Below are positions 32,368-35,235 of a stretch of 35,235 bases of DNA, one piece after another. Positions within the stretch are counted from its first letter, which is position 1. Each line of letters begins with the position of its first letter. This stretch comes from Cohnella sp. (GTDB lineage Bacteria; Bacillota; Bacilli; Paenibacillales; Paenibacillaceae), in assembly GCA_028287445.1 (NCBI GenBank), contig JAQBPQ010000082.1, positions 1 through 35,235 of the forward strand. Reading direction: 5' to 3'. The notes beneath the pieces are model-generated. The model saw only the letters and a list, made by a program, of their open reading frames with translations, made no database searches and was not told the origin of the DNA. The translations under genes and the position numbers were made by a program.

Positions 32368-33141
32368 TTATCCAGACTTCGTTCGTCTCTTTTTGTAGTC
32401 AGCCGCCAAACTTTTGATCTTATTGTAGAACGTTTTATCCTCCAACCGGTCAAACAATTTATAGGAGGGATACGCGAGGTTCACCTCGATAATCCATATC
32501 TTCCCTTTCCGATCGATACCCAAATCAATTCCCGTTTCATGGGAGCGATACCCTTTTTTCCCGGCATATCGAATCAGTTTAAATCCGTCGCTGATCAACT
32601 TATGTTTTACGCTCGCGATTCGTTCGCGGCCATAGCCTAATGATTTGGCTAAAGCATCGTCGATTGTGGTGGCGTACCCTCCACCGCGCCGAACATTGGT
32701 CACTACGCTGCCTTCTCCTGCGACTTTCGCCAGCATTCCCGCATAATGCCATTTTTCTTTCCCGTCCCGCATCAGCATAAGACGAATGGAGAAGGGTCTT
32801 CCTTCAATCATGGGCACATCAATGGTCCTTTGGACAAGAACCGAGCTACTACGGCGTCCGCCTCTGAGTTGTTCATATAAATCATCGATCGATTTGACAT
32901 CTACCGGTTTGCCCTTGACTTTAATGTAACGATAACCTTCTTCTGTTTTCCATGCCTTTATGATTCCTGAGCCTTTATGCTCGTTCTTTCCTTTGATATA
33001 CACCGACTTATATTTATCCAAGTATTTGGAAAGGGAGCTTGGAGTCAGTATCGATGTCGGAGGCAAAAGTTTGCGGAGATCGGAATGTTTGGAATACAAC
33101 CGATGGATCTCCCACTTTGAAGGATCCCATTTTAAGCCCAT
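32368..33141 (-). CDS. YheC/YheD family ATP-grasp protein, third in tandem
   Basis: 257 residues, start ATG with AAGGA eight bases upstream. An N-terminal helical part (STILTPSSLSKYLDKYKSVYI) leads into an ATP-grasp core: YIKGKNEHKGSGIIKAW (nucleotide lysine and glycine loop), SVLVQRTIDVPMIEGRPFSI, a glycine-rich VTNVRRGGGYAT, and the metal site IDLGIDRKGKIWIIEVN. YheC/YheD proteins of Bacillus are associated with the spore coat. Their ligase reaction is unknown. It resembles its two neighbours in layout but is clearly diverged. Terminator follows. Confidence 0.85.
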   Translation of the reverse strand: MGLKWDPSKWEIHRLYSKHSDLRKLLPPTSILTPSSLSKYLDKYKSVYIKGKNEHKGSGIIKAWKTEEGYRYIKVKGKPVDVKSIDDLYEQLRGGRRSSSVLVQRTIDVPMIEGRPFSIRLMLMRDGKEKWHYAGMLAKVAGEGSVVTNVRRGGGYATTIDDALAKSLGYGRERIASVKHKLISDGFKLIRYAGKKGYRSHETGIDLGIDRKGKIWIIEVNLAYPSYKLFDRLEDKTFYNKIKSLAADYKKRRTKSG

Positions 33142-33176
33142 GCCATCATTCCTTTTTCTTTTTTGTTTAATACCGC

Positions 33177-33926
33177 TTATCTTGCTGACTTCCTCAGCCT
33201 TTGAATTTTTCGATAGAGGGTTAGATCCGGCAGCTTCATGAAATTCCCTCTGGTCAACGGTTCGTTATTGACTTCGTAAATCCAGATTCTCTTCCGGCGG
33301 TCAATTCCGATGTCGACGGCGAACTCATACAGATTGGGATACATTCGGCTCACCTGGCGCACGGTTTTCACAATACATAATTCCAATTTCCGATTCATTT
33401 GCTTTTTTTCCTTACCGGTATATTTCAAATGTCGTGTAAAAAGCGTATTGAGCAATGTCGGGGTACCTCCCAAATGCGAGGTTGTCACAATACTTCCCTT
33501 CTCGCCCAATCTACCGCAAATCCCACCGACCTTCCACTTCCCGTTCACTCTCAGGGCATGGCAACGAAGGTCGAAGTGTCTGCCGTCCTTCGTCACACTG
33601 TCTACCGCCCGCTGGACGACATATCTGTTGTCCTCCGTCATCTCTTTCACTTTCGTCCAGAGATCCTTAGAATCGACGTAGGCCAGGCTGGTCCCTTGCC
33701 TGAATTTAAAAAGGTTATCCTTCCATTTCTCAATCCGAATGACGCCCCGAGATTTTCTCCCCCGGTCCGGTTTGAGATAAACTTTGTCATACTTGTTGAT
33801 CATTCTGTGGAACGCGCTTTCCCGCAGCAGATCCGTATCGGGAATATGACCGGACACCTCAGGCGTATGCATGAGCTGGTAGGCCACCGCGAGTTTGCTT
33901 TTCACATGATGTGCCCCAATGGTCAT
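33177..33926 (-). CDS. YheC/YheD family ATP-grasp protein, second in tandem
   Basis: 249 residues, starting four bases after the previous stop, with GGGTGA as a weak ribosome site overlapping that stop; translation is probably coupled. Layout: HHVKSKLAVAYQLMHTPEV, PDTDLLRESAFHRMINKYDK, YLKPDRGRKSRGVIRIEKW (ATP-binding), YVVQRAVDSVTKDGRHFDLR, SIVTTSHLGGTPT and the metal site VDIGIDRRKRIWIYEVN. The segment after the metal site (NEPLTRGNF) differs from its neighbours, which may mean a different acceptor. Cytoplasmic, no signal peptide. Confidence 0.85.
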   Translation of the reverse strand: MTIGAHHVKSKLAVAYQLMHTPEVSGHIPDTDLLRESAFHRMINKYDKVYLKPDRGRKSRGVIRIEKWKDNLFKFRQGTSLAYVDSKDLWTKVKEMTEDNRYVVQRAVDSVTKDGRHFDLRCHALRVNGKWKVGGICGRLGEKGSIVTTSHLGGTPTLLNTLFTRHLKYTGKEKKQMNRKLELCIVKTVRQVSRMYPNLYEFAVDIGIDRRKRIWIYEVNNEPLTRGNFMKLPDLTLYRKIQRLRKSAR

Positions 33927-33930
33927 GAAA

Positions 33931-34644
33931 TCACCCGTCGCGCATTATTTTTTTTGCATTGACATATTTTCGATACAGCCTCCGGTCGAACTTCTCCAAG
34001 CCGATGCAATCCGGTTTGGTATTGGCTTCGATAAACCACACTTTCCCTTTCTTATCGATTCCCATATCTAATCCGAGAATTTCAAGCGGAAAATGGGAAC
34101 TTAGAATTTGTGCGATTTGATGGGAGGAATCCATTAAATCCCGCATGATTGCAGAACTGTCCAAGGATTGATCGATCCCCTTGAGCAATTTGTAAAGATT
34201 GTAATCCTTTGCGCCCTTCGCTACATTCGTGACGATCGATGACCTGTGAGGCGCAACTTTGCCGGACATTAACGTCGCACGCCACCTGCCCAGAGGTTTT
34301 TGCAAAACAACCCGCACATCGAATGGGCGATGCTGATAAGTTGCCAAATCCACCCCTTGTTGAATGATGTATTTCTTATTGGGATTCAGTATCTTTTGGA
34401 TTCGAGAATACACTTTATCCGGTGAGCTCAGGCTCGTGGTTTGTTGATACGAAATCTCACATTTTTTATCGTTAAGCTTCTTGACCCGGATGATTCCAGT
34501 CCCTTTCCTTCCGATATCCGGTTTAATATAAACGCACGCATAGGTTTGCAGCATTTTTTGGAGGGTGGAAACTTCAAACCAATCCGTATCCGGAACATAA
34601 TGTCTCATGATGGGATCTTTCATGATCGGAAGCCCCTTTTTCAT
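33931..34644 (-). CDS. YheC/YheD family ATP-grasp protein, first in tandem (start codon uncertain)
   Basis: 237 residues when started at the first ATG, 34644. That ATG has no ribosome site. Instead a perfect AAGGAGGTGATC lies about 30 bases upstream, seven bases before an in-frame ATC at 34671. Residues encoded between them (IEHTVIRSK) align with the start of the next gene (IGAHHVKSK), so the true protein is probably nine residues longer. Core: IKPDIGRKGTGIIRVKKL, YIIQQGVDLATYQHRPFDVR, SIVTNVAKGAKDY and the metal site LDMGIDKKGKVWFIEANTKP. It follows the aminotransferase gene by about 40 bases. Confidence 0.83.
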   Translation of the reverse strand: MKKGLPIMKDPIMRHYVPDTDWFEVSTLQKMLQTYACVYIKPDIGRKGTGIIRVKKLNDKKCEISYQQTTSLSSPDKVYSRIQKILNPNKKYIIQQGVDLATYQHRPFDVRVVLQKPLGRWRATLMSGKVAPHRSSIVTNVAKGAKDYNLYKLLKGIDQSLDSSAIMRDLMDSSHQIAQILSSHFPLEILGLDMGIDKKGKVWFIEANTKPDCIGLEKFDRRLYRKYVNAKKIMRDG

Positions 34645-34683
34645 CTTGCTGCGAATGACAGTGTGTTCGATACGATCACCTCC

Positions 34684-35235
34684 TTACACTTCCTTAATAA
34701 TCCCGTTTCGCTTCAGATAGTTTTCAAGCAGATTCAAAAATGACTCTATATCTTTGCATGTGATATCACCGATATTTGCGATCCTGAACGTTCTGAATTC
34801 ATCGACTTTGCCGGGGTAAATCGTATAACCTCTGCTATGCAAATAGTCGTACATCTCTTTGAAGTTGTAGCCTTCCGCGTTCGGTTCGAATATCGACGTA
34901 ACCAGCTTGGAATGGAGATTGTCGCTGGCGAGATACTTTAATCCGAGCCGCGTAATGCCGGCGATTAACGTCTCCCAAGATTTCTGATATCGCAGATACC
35001 GTTGGTCGATCCCCTCTTCTTTTAATTCTTCTATCGCTTGTTTAAGTGCATAAAGCGTTTGAACGGGCGGAGTAAACCGGGTTTGGCGGGTTTCGGAGAA
35101 AAAATGATATTGGGCGTACAAATTCAAATAATAATTTTTCGGTTTGGTAAAAGTTTTTCTTTCCAGTAATGCCGTTTCGGCGACGACGAACGATATCCCG
35201 GCCATCGCTTGAAGATTTTTGTTGGAACTGGCCGC
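34684..35235 (-). CDS. 2-aminoethylphosphonate-type aminotransferase, 5' end beyond window
   Basis: The reading frame enters from the right edge and ends at 34684; 184 C-terminal residues are visible. The very first ones, ASSNKNLQAMAGISFV, carry the expected PLP-binding lysine. FTPPVQTLYALKQAIEE, the arginine-containing TFRIANIGDI and the short C-terminal helix follow. These match fold-type I aminotransferases that interconvert phosphonoacetaldehyde and 2-aminoethylphosphonate, in particular those found with PEP mutase in phosphonate biosynthesis. Other small-molecule aminotransferases of the same class remain possible. It leads an operon with three YheC/YheD-like genes. Confidence 0.8.
   Translation of the reverse strand, partial: AASSNKNLQAMAGISFVVAETALLERKTFTKPKNYYLNLYAQYHFFSETRQTRFTPPVQTLYALKQAIEELKEEGIDQRYLRYQKSWETLIAGITRLGLKYLASDNLHSKLVTSIFEPNAEGYNFKEMYDYLHSRGYTIYPGKVDEFRTFRIANIGDITCKDIESFLNLLENYLKRNGIIKEV

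Overview
The window reads as chromosomal DNA of a spore-forming, low-to-mid GC Bacillota, most likely Paenibacillaceae (Paenibacillus, Cohnella or a close relative). The reasons are strong AGGAGG-type ribosome binding sites, sigma-A promoters, TTG and GTG starts, a DUF3906 gene after pfkA, a tetraprenyl-beta-curcumene synthase (YtpB), a CotH-like spore kinase and three YheC/YheD ATP-grasp proteins. No phage, insertion sequence, CRISPR array, rRNA or tRNA was seen.

Left part (1-10.2 kb): a truncated ammonium transporter gene with a perfect GlnR/TnrA box; a MerR regulator with a membrane zinc metallopeptidase; a GltC-like LysR regulator divergent from thiol peroxidase tpx; a DUF1499-like protein; a 6S RNA gene with its own promoter; a YesL-like membrane protein and a DEAD-box RNA helicase; then on the plus strand a YitT-family membrane protein and a DUF4015 putative glycosidase.

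Middle (10.2-19.2 kb): an apparently complete deoxynucleoside uptake and breakdown operon on the minus strand: deoR, deoC, pyrimidine-nucleoside phosphorylase, purine-nucleoside phosphorylase, a BMP-type nucleoside-binding lipoprotein, and its ABC ATPase and two permeases. Imported (deoxy)nucleosides would be split by the phosphorylases and deoxyribose 5-phosphate cleaved by DeoC, under DeoR control. A terminator/attenuator and a tandem hairpin repeat lie between the lipoprotein and ATPase genes.

Next (19.2-27.8 kb): an FMN reductase with an operator-like dyad centred on its -10; pfkA with DUF3906 and ytpB; a divergent MATE/MFS transporter pair; a nitroreductase; and a secreted GH26-like protein.

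Right part (27.8-35.2 kb): a CNNM/CorC-type transporter whose start codon sits in a hairpin loop, rarA, a cotH-like gene, and an operon of three divergent YheC/YheD-like genes following a 2-aminoethylphosphonate-type aminotransferase that runs off the edge. The last group suggests phosphonate chemistry linked to the spore or cell surface.

The best candidate for something undescribed is a dispersed element with two stems (19.9, 20.0 and 27.9 kb) whose stem arms change in a compensatory way while the linker is conserved. Other leads are a likely AUC start in one YheC/YheD gene and the phosphonate/YheCD cluster. All calls come from reading the sequence; no database search was run.
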